Source: Blastococcus sp. CT_GayMR16 (GTDB taxonomy: Bacteria > Actinomycetota > Actinomycetes > Mycobacteriales > Geodermatophilaceae). From it: a DNA stretch of 64,000 nucleotides. Shown here piece after piece: positions 1-6,814 of this stretch. Where the stretch lies: positions 124,001 to 188,000 of the forward strand of contig NZ_SPQK01000006.1 in NCBI RefSeq assembly GCF_004570875.1, written 5' to 3'. Each line of letters starts with the position of its first letter. Position 1 is the stretch's first letter. The notes beneath the pieces were generated by a model that saw nothing but the letters and a program-made list of their open reading frames with translations, had not been told where the DNA came from and ran no database searches. Both the position numbers and the translations under genes were made by a program.

Positions 1-101
1 ACCGCCGCGTACCGGTTCCAGTTGGCGAAGCCGGTCTTCCGGGTGAAGGGGGTCAGCTGGTCGCCGACGGCGACCTCGCGGGTCTGTGCCGTGCTGGTCA
101 T
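1..101 (-). CDS. MaoC-family dehydratase, N-terminal fragment (runs off window)
   Basis: This is the start of a gene on the reverse strand that continues beyond the left edge. The 33 visible residues begin MTSTAQTREVAVGDQLTPF and continue with a TRKTGFANWNRYAAV stretch, which is the usual N-terminus of MaoC-like hot-dog enoyl-CoA hydratases (family knowledge). It lies 28 bp downstream of a FAS1-type dehydratase gene on the same strand. Such adjacent pairs are known to form heteromeric hydratases, for example the ChsH1/ChsH2 type of steroid degradation. The catalytic part is outside the window, so the function rests on the N-terminus and the neighbour. Confidence 0.6.
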   Translation of the reverse strand, partial: MTSTAQTREVAVGDQLTPFTRKTGFANWNRYAA

Positions 102-129
102 CGACTCGTCCTCTCGTCGTCGTTGGCGC

Positions 130-669
130 TCAGTAGCGGATCAGCGTCGTGCGGCCGCGCTTGACCAGCGCGCCGTCCTGGTTGGTCCAGGTGTCCTCCA
201 TGACCGTGAAGAGCATCAGGCCGAGCCGGCCGCGACGCTCGGAGTAGGAGGCCAGCCGGTTGACGCCGGTGATGACGTCCCCGGACCGGATGGGAGCGCC
301 GTACTCGGCCTCCATGCCGCCGTTGAGCATGAACGTCAGCCCCGGCCCCGCGACCCCGATCTGCTTCTCGGTCGAGTCGGGGTCGTTCTGCTCGCCCACG
401 GCGCCCGACGGGTGGGTGGTCACCTCGGCGGCGGCCCAGGCGAAGGGGTTGAACTCCTCCGGCGCGGTCAGCGGGGCGTCGCCGCGCAGGTAGTGCGCCG
501 GCGGCTCCTCGGGCCAGTAGACGGCCAGTGCCCAGCGGCGGATGTCGGAGTCGGTCACCGGGAAGCTGACCCGGCGGGCGATCTCCGTCCCGGTGGCGGC
601 GGCCATCTCCGGGGAGATGTTGGTGTCGGTCTCGGACGCTGTGTCGGTCTCGGACGCTGTGTCGGTCAC
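130..669 (-). CDS. FAS1-like / MaoC N-terminal-domain dehydratase subunit
   Basis: The protein has 179 residues with a single hot-dog domain. Motifs such as RRWALAVYWPEEPPAHYL near residues 44-61 and GVAGPGLTFMLNGGMEAEYG near 105-124 are typical of the FAS1-type dehydratase (MaoC N-terminal) domain. In this family the partner subunit (here probably the truncated gene just downstream) supplies the catalytic Asp/His, and this one helps bind acyl-CoA. It probably hydrates a trans-2-enoyl-CoA in beta-oxidation. The N-terminus carries a perfect duplication encoding TASETD twice from an 18-bp DNA repeat, which looks like a recent slippage tract outside the fold. The ATG start at 669 is the only one that precedes the fold comfortably. 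Confidence 0.75.
   Translation of the reverse strand: MTDTASETDTASETDTNISPEMAAATGTEIARRVSFPVTDSDIRRWALAVYWPEEPPAHYLRGDAPLTAPEEFNPFAWAAAEVTTHPSGAVGEQNDPDSTEKQIGVAGPGLTFMLNGGMEAEYGAPIRSGDVITGVNRLASYSERRGRLGLMLFTVMEDTWTNQDGALVKRGRTTLIRY
623..667. repeat. 18-bp tandem repeat in N-terminal codons of the dehydratase gene
   Basis: Two perfect copies of GTGTCGGTCTCGGACGCT (623-640 and 641-658) are followed by a 9-base partial copy (659-667). The unit keeps frame and encodes TASETD on the reverse strand, so copy-number change would only lengthen an acidic, probably disordered N-terminus. Confidence 0.9.
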
Positions 670-760
670 GGGCGTTCCTCCTCGTGAGGGCGGTCGGCCG
701 ACGGGGAGGCCCGTCGGATGCGGTCCCGTGGCCGACCGGCCCGGGAGGTCTGGATGCGGC

Positions 761-2152
761 TCACGCGAGCTGCTCGACGAAGGCGCGCAGCTGCCGGAGG
801 TTGCGGCACTCCACGACGGTGTCGCAGTAGGGCGCGTAGCGGCCGATGACGGAGTCGCCGCTGTCCCACGCCGCCGCCTGCTCCGGGTTGAGCCAGTGCA
901 GCGCGCCGGCCCGCCGGCGGATCGCGGCCAGGCTCTTCTCCTGCGGGTCGTGGTAGTTGCCCCGGGCGTCGCCGAGGATCAGCACGGTGGTCCGCCGGGT
1001 CAGCTCCTCGGCCCACCGGTCGGCGAACGTGGCCATCGCGTTGCCGTAGTCCGACCGGCCGTCGAGCCACACCCCCGCACCGGCCGCGTTGATCCGGCGG
1101 CCGGCGTCGGCGATGTCGTCGGACTCCTCGATCAGCGCGGTCACCTCGTCGACGCCGTCGACGAAGGCGAAGCTCCGCACCGAGGAGAACTCCGAGCGCA
1201 GGGCGTGGACCAGCTGGAGCGTGAAGCCGGCGAAGGTCGCAACCGAGCCCGAGATGTCGGCCAGCACCACCAGGCGGGGCTTCGCCGGGTGCGGTGCTCG
1301 GAACACCGGCGTGACCGGGACGCCGCCGGTGGACATGGCGTTGCGGACGGTCCGGCGGAAGTCGAGGTGACCGCGGCGCTTGTGCCGGCGCCGCTCGGCC
1401 AGCCGGGCGGCGAGGGCCCGGGAGAGCGGCCGCAGCACCTCGCGGAGGGCGTCCACCTGTTCGCGGGAGGCGGTGAGGAAGTCGACGTCCTCGGGCAACG
1501 GCGTCCGCAGGGTGCGCGCCACGGCCTCCGCGCCCCGGTCGGCCACGAGACGACGGCGGATCTCGCCCTCGACCGCCAGCCGCAGGCCCTCCACCCGCGC
1601 CTCGGACTGCTCCACCACCAGGCGTGCGTGCAGGTGATCGGCGCCGGCCGGGGCCTCGGTGACGAGGCGGGTGACCAGGCCCTCGGCATCGATCGCGCGC
1701 ATGGTCCGGAAGAGGTTGAACGTGCCCGCCACCGGCTGGCCCGGCACGAGGGCCGCGTGCCGCTCGACGTACAGGCCGGCGATCGCCCGCACCAGCGTGC
1801 TGTCGTCGGAGCGCATCGCGCGCAGCAGCACCTCGCGCAGCGCCAGGTCGTCGAGGTCGTCGAGCCCGCCCCCGCCGCCGCCCCCGCCGCCGGGCAGCCC
1901 GGCGTCCTCGGCCGCCTCGCCGTCCTCGGCGTCGGGCGCGCGCAGGCCGAAGAAGAGGTCGAAGACCGTGTCGAAGGTCGGCAGGTGGTCGGTGGTCTTC
2001 ACCAGCACCGACCGCAGCGCCACCTGCACCGCGCGCCGGTCCAGGACGTCGACGTGCTCGAGGCTGCGGGCGGCGTCGATGGCCGAGCTGACCGACACCG
2101 GGACCCCGGTCGCGCGCAGCTCGGCGATGAGCCCCTCGACCGCGGTCAGCAT
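761..2152 (-). CDS. vWA domain protein, CoxE-like
   Basis: The protein has 463 residues. The C-terminal half is a von Willebrand A domain with an intact MIDAS start at D299-I-S-G-S303 after the strand RLVVLA, and the overall pattern matches the CoxE-like (VWA_CoxE) family. These proteins work with MoxR AAA+ ATPases in metal-centre insertion or protein remodelling (family knowledge). A MoxR gene lies nearby at 2883-3827 on the same strand, so the two probably act together although a hydrolase gene sits between them. Residues 88-96 are a run of nine glycines followed by an Asp/Leu-rich segment, probably a flexible linker. I chose the ATG at 2152 because longer readings give Arg-rich non-protein-like sequence and run into the opposing hydrolase gene. 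Confidence 0.85.
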   Translation of the reverse strand: MLTAVEGLIAELRATGVPVSVSSAIDAARSLEHVDVLDRRAVQVALRSVLVKTTDHLPTFDTVFDLFFGLRAPDAEDGEAAEDAGLPGGGGGGGGGLDDLDDLALREVLLRAMRSDDSTLVRAIAGLYVERHAALVPGQPVAGTFNLFRTMRAIDAEGLVTRLVTEAPAGADHLHARLVVEQSEARVEGLRLAVEGEIRRRLVADRGAEAVARTLRTPLPEDVDFLTASREQVDALREVLRPLSRALAARLAERRRHKRRGHLDFRRTVRNAMSTGGVPVTPVFRAPHPAKPRLVVLADISGSVATFAGFTLQLVHALRSEFSSVRSFAFVDGVDEVTALIEESDDIADAGRRINAAGAGVWLDGRSDYGNAMATFADRWAEELTRRTTVLILGDARGNYHDPQEKSLAAIRRRAGALHWLNPEQAAAWDSGDSVIGRYAPYCDTVVECRNLRQLRAFVEQLA

Positions 2153-2163
2153 CCCGGCGTCCC

Positions 2164-2169
2164 TATGCT
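2164..2169 (+). promoter_or_regulatory. Putative -10 of a leaderless transcript for the alpha/beta hydrolase
   Basis: TATGCT ends 6 bases before the GTG start of the hydrolase gene. A TANNNT box 6-7 bases before the start codon, with no Shine-Dalgarno sequence, is the usual signature of leaderless mRNAs in actinobacteria. No convincing -35 box is visible. Confidence 0.5.
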
Positions 2170-2175
2170 CCCGGC

Positions 2176-2871
2176 GTGCCGAACTCTCCGCTGCCGCCGG
2201 TCCTGCTGGTGCACGGCATCGGCTCCTCGTTCGAGCACAACTGGCAGCGCACCGGCTGGGTGGACATCCTCGGCCTCGACGACCGGACCGCCGTCGGCTT
2301 CGAACTGCCCGGCCACGGCGGCTCCACCACACCGCTGGACGGCGACGCGGCCGTGCGGGAGCTGACCGAGGTGGTCTCCGGCCACGGGCTGGTGGACGCC
2401 GTCGGGTTCTCCGCCGGGGCGATGCTGCTGGCCCGCGTCGCGGTGGCCGTACCGGAGGCGTTCCGCCGCCTGGCGCTGCTCGGCATCGGCGACCGCAGCT
2501 GGGGTGCGGGGGAGGAGGGCGACAGCGGCGCCCTGGACCTGGCCGCCGCGCTGGAGAGCGACACCGAGGACGGGGACCCGCGCGTGCGCATCTTCCAGCG
2601 GCTGGCGCGGTCGGCCGGGAACGACCCCGTGCGCGTCGCCGGCTACCTCCGGACGGCGCCGTCCCTGCCGTCCCCGGAGCAGCTCGCGGCGGTGACCTGC
2701 CCGACGCTGATCGTGGTGGGGGAGCGGGACGCGGTCGGACCGGCCGACCGGCTGGCCGCTGCCTTCGCCGACGCGCGGGCCGTCGTCCTGCCCGGCGTGG
2801 ACCACATGGCCACGACGACGGACGTCCGCTGCCAGGACCGGGTGTCGCGCTTCCTCGCCGAGAACGGCTGA
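2176..2871 (+). CDS. Alpha/beta-fold hydrolase
   Basis: The 231-residue protein has a full alpha/beta hydrolase pattern: LLVHGIGSS oxyanion loop near residues 10-18, nucleophile elbow GFSAG with Ser79, probable acid Asp186 in VVGERD, and His210 in GVDHM. There is no signal peptide, so it is cytoplasmic. The substrate cannot be deduced; it may be an ester or a ring-cleavage product. It stands alone on the plus strand between a vWA gene (divergent, 23 bp away) and a MoxR gene (convergent, 11 bp away). The GTG start is supported by the fold beginning almost at once and by the -10-like box just upstream. Confidence 0.85.
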   Translation: MPNSPLPPVLLVHGIGSSFEHNWQRTGWVDILGLDDRTAVGFELPGHGGSTTPLDGDAAVRELTEVVSGHGLVDAVGFSAGAMLLARVAVAVPEAFRRLALLGIGDRSWGAGEEGDSGALDLAAALESDTEDGDPRVRIFQRLARSAGNDPVRVAGYLRTAPSLPSPEQLAAVTCPTLIVVGERDAVGPADRLAAAFADARAVVLPGVDHMATTTDVRCQDRVSRFLAENG

Positions 2872-2882
2872 GCCCCCGCGCA

Positions 2883-3827
2883 TCAGCGTGCGCCGGTGCC
2901 GCGCCCGGTGAGTTCGCCCGTCGCGCGCTCGATGTCGCTCTGGTGCTTGAGCAGCACGTGCAGGTGGCGCAGCAGCGCCTCGCCGTCCACCTCGGCGACC
3001 CCGAGCATCAGCAGGGTGCGCGCCCAGTCGACGGTCTCCGACACCGACGGCCGCTTCTTCAGGTCCATCCGCCGCAGGGAGGCGACCGCCGCCGCCACCT
3101 GGTCGGCGAGGTGCTCGCTGACGCCCGGGACCCGGCTCAGCACGATGTCGCGCTCCCGCTCGGGCGTCGGGTAGCCGACGTGCAGGAACAGGCAGCGGCG
3201 CTTGAGCGCCTCGGAGAGCTCGCGGCTGTTGTTCGACGTCAGGAAGACCAGCGGGCGCTGCCGGGCGGTGACCGTGCCGAGCTCGGGGATGGAGACCTGG
3301 TAGTCCGACAGCACCTCGAGCAGCAGCGCCTCGGTCTCCACGTCGAGCCGGTCCACCTCGTCGATGAGCAGCACGACCCGGTCCTCGGCCCGGATCGCCT
3401 CCAGCAGCGGCCGGCGGAGCAGGTAGTGCTCGCTGAAGATGTCCGCCTCCACATCGGACCACCCGGAGCCGTTCTCTCCGCCGGCCACCTGCCCCGCCTG
3501 GATGCGGAGCAGCTGCTTGCGGTAGTCCCACTCGTACAGGGCCTTCGACTCGTCGAGGCCCTCGTAGCACTGCAGCCGGATCAGCCGCGCCCCGGTCGCC
3601 AGGGCCACGGACTTGGCGAGCTCGGTCTTCCCGGTGCCGGCGGGGCCTTCGACGAGGATCGGCTTCTCGAGCCCGTGCGCGAGGTGGACGGTGCCGGCGA
3701 TCGTCTCGTCGGGCAGGTAGCCGACCGCGCGCAGCATGTCCGCGACGGCCTGGGGGGTGGCCGGGAACGAGGGATCGGCGGGCAGCAGCCCGTTCGCCGT
3801 GGACGCGGGAGAGGTCGGGTCGGACAC
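2883..3827 (-). CDS. MoxR-family AAA+ ATPase
   Basis: The protein has 314 residues from the GTG at 3827. Walker A GPAGTGKT is at about residues 61-68, Walker B VVLLIDEV at 151-158, and a LTSNNSRELSEALKRRCLF sensor/arginine region follows. This matches the MoxR group of AAA+ chaperone-like ATPases that pair with vWA proteins. The likely partner is the CoxE-like vWA protein at 761-2152. An in-frame ATG at 3872 would add 15 residues (MLAVRAAPLGRGPLL); I prefer the GTG because that extension looks poorly protein-like, but the start is not certain. Confidence 0.85.
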   Translation of the reverse strand: MSDPTSPASTANGLLPADPSFPATPQAVADMLRAVGYLPDETIAGTVHLAHGLEKPILVEGPAGTGKTELAKSVALATGARLIRLQCYEGLDESKALYEWDYRKQLLRIQAGQVAGGENGSGWSDVEADIFSEHYLLRRPLLEAIRAEDRVVLLIDEVDRLDVETEALLLEVLSDYQVSIPELGTVTARQRPLVFLTSNNSRELSEALKRRCLFLHVGYPTPERERDIVLSRVPGVSEHLADQVAAAVASLRRMDLKKRPSVSETVDWARTLLMLGVAEVDGEALLRHLHVLLKHQSDIERATGELTGRGTGAR

Positions 3828-3873
3828 GAGGAGGGGGCCCCTTCCGAGGGGAGCTGCGCGGACGGCGAGCAAT

Positions 3874-3892
3874 TGCGGGGAGGCTTACGGTA
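3874..3892. promoter_or_regulatory. Operator candidate, shared palindrome site 1
   Basis: TGCGGGGAG-G-CTTACGGTA has a perfect right half of the shared palindrome (CTTACGGTA) and a degenerate left half. It lies directly upstream of the -35 box of the acyl-CoA dehydrogenase operon and upstream of the divergent MoxR gene. Confidence 0.45.
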
Positions 3893-3898
3893 GCGCAT

Positions 3899-3928
3899 TT
3901 GACAGGGGACTGAGGCCTGGGTCACGAT
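3899..3928 (+). promoter_or_regulatory. Putative promoter of the acyl-CoA dehydrogenase pair
   Basis: A perfect -35 TTGACA (3899-3904) and a weak -10 CACGAT (3923-3928) are separated by 18 bp, about 130 bp before the GTG at 4061. Confidence 0.4.
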
Positions 3929-4060
3929 GCATCCGCTGGCGGCTGCGACCGCCTTCCGGGGGTGTCCCGTTGAGGCGCTCGCGGGCAGCATGCCCGGCCG
4001 GGCCTGCGGCCCGACGCACCGGTCCGCCGGGCCCCGACCGCCGCGAAGAAGGGACCCGAG

Positions 4061-5203
4061 GTGGACCTCGACCTGTCTCCCGATCAGAAGTTGTTCGTCG
4101 AGGCGACGCGCGACTTCATCGACAAGACCATGCCGCTCACCGCGGTCCGCGAGCTGGCCAAGCGCGACCAGGGGTTCGAGCGGTCGTGGTGGGACCGCGG
4201 CGCCGAGCTCGGCTGGGCCGCGCTGCTGATCCCCGAGGAGTCCGGCGGGGGCAGTGTCTCCGGCGAGGGGCTGCTCGACCTCGCCGTCCTCGCCGAGGAG
4301 CTGGGGCGCACCGTCGCACCGGCGCCCCTCCTGGCGACGAACACGGTGATCGCCGGCCTGCTCGCCGCGACGGACGGCCCCGACCACAGCGCGGAGCTCG
4401 AGCAGCTGGCGGCCGGTGAGCTGATCGGCACCTGGGCGGTCTACGAGCCCGGCAGCGGCTTCACCCCGCTGTCCCCGGGACTGACCGCCAACCGCAAGGG
4501 CGAGACCTATGTGCTCGACGGCGTGAAGGACCGGGTGGAGGTCGCCGACCAGGCGGACCTGCTGCTCGTGACGGCCACCACCGACGAGGGGCCCACCCAG
4601 TTCCTCGTGCCGGCGGCCACCGACGGCGTCACGGTGACGCCGACCTGGAGCCTGGACCTGGTGCGGCGCTTCGGCGAGGTGCGCTTCGACGGCGTGGAGG
4701 TCGGCGTGGATGCCGTCGTCGGCCGTCCCGGCGCGGCCGCCGACGCCGTGGAGCGGCAGCTGCAGGTCGCGGTCGTGCTGCAGACCGCCGAGACCGTGGG
4801 CGCGATCTTCCGGGTCTTCGAGTTCACCGTGCAGTGGGCCTTCGACCGCTACACCTTCGGCCGCCCGCTGGCCTCCTACCAGGCGCTCAAGCACCGGTTC
4901 GCCGACATGAAGACCTGGGCGGAGGGCAGCGCCGCGATCTCGCTGGCGGCCGCCCGAGCGGTCCAGGCCGGCAGCCCGGAGGCCGCGACGCTGGTCAGCT
5001 CGGCGAAGTCCTACGTCGGCGCCAAGGCACCCCAGATCGTGCAGGACTGCGTCCAGATGCACGGCGGGATCGGCGTCACGTGGGAGCACGACCTGCACCT
5101 CTACCTTCGCCGCGTCACGGTCAACCGGGCGATGTACGGCACCCCCGAGGAGCATCGTCGGCGGATCGCCGACCTCATCAGCGCCGAGAAGGAGATCGCA
5201 TGA
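4061..5203 (+). CDS. Acyl-CoA dehydrogenase, small/alpha-type subunit
   Basis: The 380-residue protein matches the acyl-CoA dehydrogenase fold: N-terminal helical domain, middle beta domain, and C-terminal helical domain with FDRYTFGRPLASYQALKH and QMHGGIGVTWEHDLHLYLRR. It introduces the alpha-beta double bond into an acyl-CoA using FAD. Divergent subunits of this kind usually form an alpha2beta2 enzyme with the adjacent larger-type subunit, as shown for the FadE heterotetramers of steroid side-chain degradation (family knowledge). The next gene starts inside its stop (ATGA), so the two are translationally coupled. It uses a GTG start with a purine-rich tract GAAGAAGGG upstream, and the shared palindrome lies in front of the promoter. 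Confidence 0.9.
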   Translation: MDLDLSPDQKLFVEATRDFIDKTMPLTAVRELAKRDQGFERSWWDRGAELGWAALLIPEESGGGSVSGEGLLDLAVLAEELGRTVAPAPLLATNTVIAGLLAATDGPDHSAELEQLAAGELIGTWAVYEPGSGFTPLSPGLTANRKGETYVLDGVKDRVEVADQADLLLVTATTDEGPTQFLVPAATDGVTVTPTWSLDLVRRFGEVRFDGVEVGVDAVVGRPGAAADAVERQLQVAVVLQTAETVGAIFRVFEFTVQWAFDRYTFGRPLASYQALKHRFADMKTWAEGSAAISLAAARAVQAGSPEAATLVSSAKSYVGAKAPQIVQDCVQMHGGIGVTWEHDLHLYLRRVTVNRAMYGTPEEHRRRIADLISAEKEIA

Positions 5204-6474
5204 GCCAGGCAACGGCCGCTCCGGTGACCACCGGTCCCGACGGCATGGAGACGGTGGAGTCCTTCCGGCTCCGGGCGCGCGCCTGGCTGGCCGAGAACAT
5301 GCCCCGGCTGCCCGAGGCGACCGACGACGTCGCACCCGAGGGCGACGACGACGCCGCCTGGGTCCGCGCCCGCGAGCTCCAGCGCACGCTCTGGGACGGC
5401 GGGTTCGCCGGAATCTGCTACCCGAAGCAGTACGGCGGCCTGGGCCTCTCCGAGGCGCACCAGCACGCGTTCACGGAGGAGTCGCTGCCCTACGAGATGC
5501 CGCTGCTGCTCAACGTGCCGACGCTGTCCATCTGCGCACCGGTGATCCTCGACATGGGCACCGAGGAGCAGAAGCTCGAGCACCTGCCCAAGGTGCTGCG
5601 CGGCGACGAGGTGCTCGTCCAGTTCCTGTCCGAGCCCAGCGGTGGCTCCGACCTCGCGGGCCTGATCACCCGAGCCGACCGGGACGGCGACGTCTTCCGG
5701 ATCAACGGGGCGAAGACCTGGAGCACCAGCGCCTACGCCGCCGACTTCGGGCTGTGCCTGACGCGGACGGACGCGACCGTGCCCAAGCACCGCGGCCTGA
5801 CGATGTTCCTCATCCCCACCAAGGCGCCGGGCATCACCATGCGCCGGATCACCCAGGTGAACGGGTCGACGGAGTTCTGCGAGGAGTTCTTCGACGACCT
5901 CGTCGTGCCGGCGAGCTCCGTCGTCGGCGAGGTCAACGGCGGCTGGACCGTGGGCTCGCGGCAGCTGTTCCACGAGCGGACGGCCGTCGGCGGCGGCTCG
6001 CCCTACGTGAGCGGTCAGGGGGCCCGCAGCGCCGGGACGGCGAAGCTCGACCTCGCCGAGCTGGCACGCGAGACCGGCCAGGGCGACGACCCGCGGGTCA
6101 AGGAGCTCGTGGGTGAGGCCTACGCGCAGGAGAAGGTCCAGGAGGCACTAATCGGCCGCATCGTCTCGGCGGTCGAGAAGGGCCAGTTCCCTGGACCGTC
6201 GGCGTCGATCATCCGGCTCTTCCACGCCGAGACCGACCAGCAGCACGTCGACTACGAGGTGGCCATCGCCGGCAGCGCGGCGGTCACCGGCCCGGCCGGC
6301 CAGCGCAGCGCGGGTTACGCCGGACAGCACTACCTGATGCGCCAGGGCGCGAGCCTCGGCGGCGGCAGCACCGAGATGGCCCGCAACATCATCAGCGAGC
6401 GCATCCTCGGCATGCCGCGGGAGCACGCCGCCGACCGCGACGTGCCCTTCAACGAGGTCAAGCGCGGCCGCTGA
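5200..6474 (+). CDS. Acyl-CoA dehydrogenase, large/beta-type subunit
   Basis: The 424-residue protein has the typical FLSEPSGGSDLAGLITRA flavin-binding segment, INGAKTWSTSA, and the C-terminal SLGGGSTEMARNIISERILG, where the Glu in STEM is the expected catalytic base. It should be the catalytic partner of the upstream subunit. The ATG at 5200 overlaps the upstream stop by four bases (ATGA). Compared with the other pairs in this window, the segment between the middle and C-terminal domains is longer and has a glycine-rich GGGSPYVSGQG stretch. Confidence 0.92.
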   Translation: MSQATAAPVTTGPDGMETVESFRLRARAWLAENMPRLPEATDDVAPEGDDDAAWVRARELQRTLWDGGFAGICYPKQYGGLGLSEAHQHAFTEESLPYEMPLLLNVPTLSICAPVILDMGTEEQKLEHLPKVLRGDEVLVQFLSEPSGGSDLAGLITRADRDGDVFRINGAKTWSTSAYAADFGLCLTRTDATVPKHRGLTMFLIPTKAPGITMRRITQVNGSTEFCEEFFDDLVVPASSVVGEVNGGWTVGSRQLFHERTAVGGGSPYVSGQGARSAGTAKLDLAELARETGQGDDPRVKELVGEAYAQEKVQEALIGRIVSAVEKGQFPGPSASIIRLFHAETDQQHVDYEVAIAGSAAVTGPAGQRSAGYAGQHYLMRQGASLGGGSTEMARNIISERILGMPREHAADRDVPFNEVKRGR

Positions 6475-6607
6475 CGCATTCCCCCGCCCGACCCGTTCCC
6501 CCCCGCTCGATCGTCGTCCGGGCCGCCACACCGGTCCGACGGCGGTCCCGCAGGTGTTCCCGCACGTTCCCCCGGACGTCCCCGGGGACTGCTGCGGGCC
6601 GCGTTAT

Positions 6608-6620
6608 TGACGCAGCGTCA
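6608..6620. promoter_or_regulatory. Short perfect palindrome, possible operator
   Basis: TGACGC-A-GCGTCA is a perfect 6-bp inverted repeat about its central A, 54 bp upstream of the Liv promoter -35 box. It could bind an activator or repressor; no family can be assigned. Confidence 0.3.
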
Positions 6621-6673
6621 CCCGCCCTCCGGACCGGAGATGCGGAACGAGTGCGGAAGGTTCGCCCAAATCA

Positions 6674-6702
6674 TTGACGTGATGTGGGTCATCTCCTACC
6701 GT
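6674..6702 (+). promoter_or_regulatory. Promoter of the Liv transporter operon
   Basis: TTGACG (6674-6679) and TACCGT (6697-6702) are separated by 17 bp. This is the best-spaced sigma-70-like promoter in the window, and the -10 lies inside an inverted repeat. Confidence 0.6.
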
Positions 6703-6725
6703 TCGCCTCAGTGAGTCAACGGTAG
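6696..6725. promoter_or_regulatory. Inverted repeat overlapping the -10 box of the Liv promoter
   Basis: CTACCGTT (6696-6703) and AACGGTAG (6718-6725) are perfect 8-bp inverted arms with a 14-base spacer. The left arm contains the -10 box, so a bound repressor would block transcription. The TACCGT/ACGGTA core resembles the shared palindrome elsewhere in the window, but the spacing differs. Confidence 0.45.
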
Positions 6726-6814
6726 GGCTTTCGATAAGGGCCCGAGTGCCCGTCCGACACCGAAGGCCCACCCTCACACCCCCGACCGAGCCTCGAGCTC
6801 CAGGAGCGCCCATC

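Larger units (their letters stand above)
6475..6814. other. Regulatory gap before the Liv operon (340 bp, no gene)
   Basis: No protein-like reading frame is visible. The left part is C-rich with runs of CCCCC. The right part holds a short perfect palindrome (6608-6620), a good sigma-70-like promoter (6674-6702), an inverted repeat (6696-6725) and the Shine-Dalgarno AGGAG at 6802-6806, 8 bases before the GTG of the permease gene. The 5' leader is therefore about 100 nt. Confidence 0.6.

Noticed and set aside
1861-1893. GCC/CCG-rich tract as a microsatellite or CRISPR-like repeat
   Set aside because: It encodes a run of nine glycines inside the vWA protein; the units are short and irregular and have no spacers.
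542-3893. Very long forward-strand reading frames (for example 542-2365 and 1659-3893)
   Set aside because: They are Arg/Gly/Pro/His-rich with no fold, antisense to well-supported genes. Such frames are expected in GC-rich DNA.
6696-6725. Inverted repeat as a transcription terminator of the acyl-CoA dehydrogenase operon
   Set aside because: It lies 220 bp after the stop, overlaps a promoter -10 box and has a 14-base loop, so an operator is more likely.
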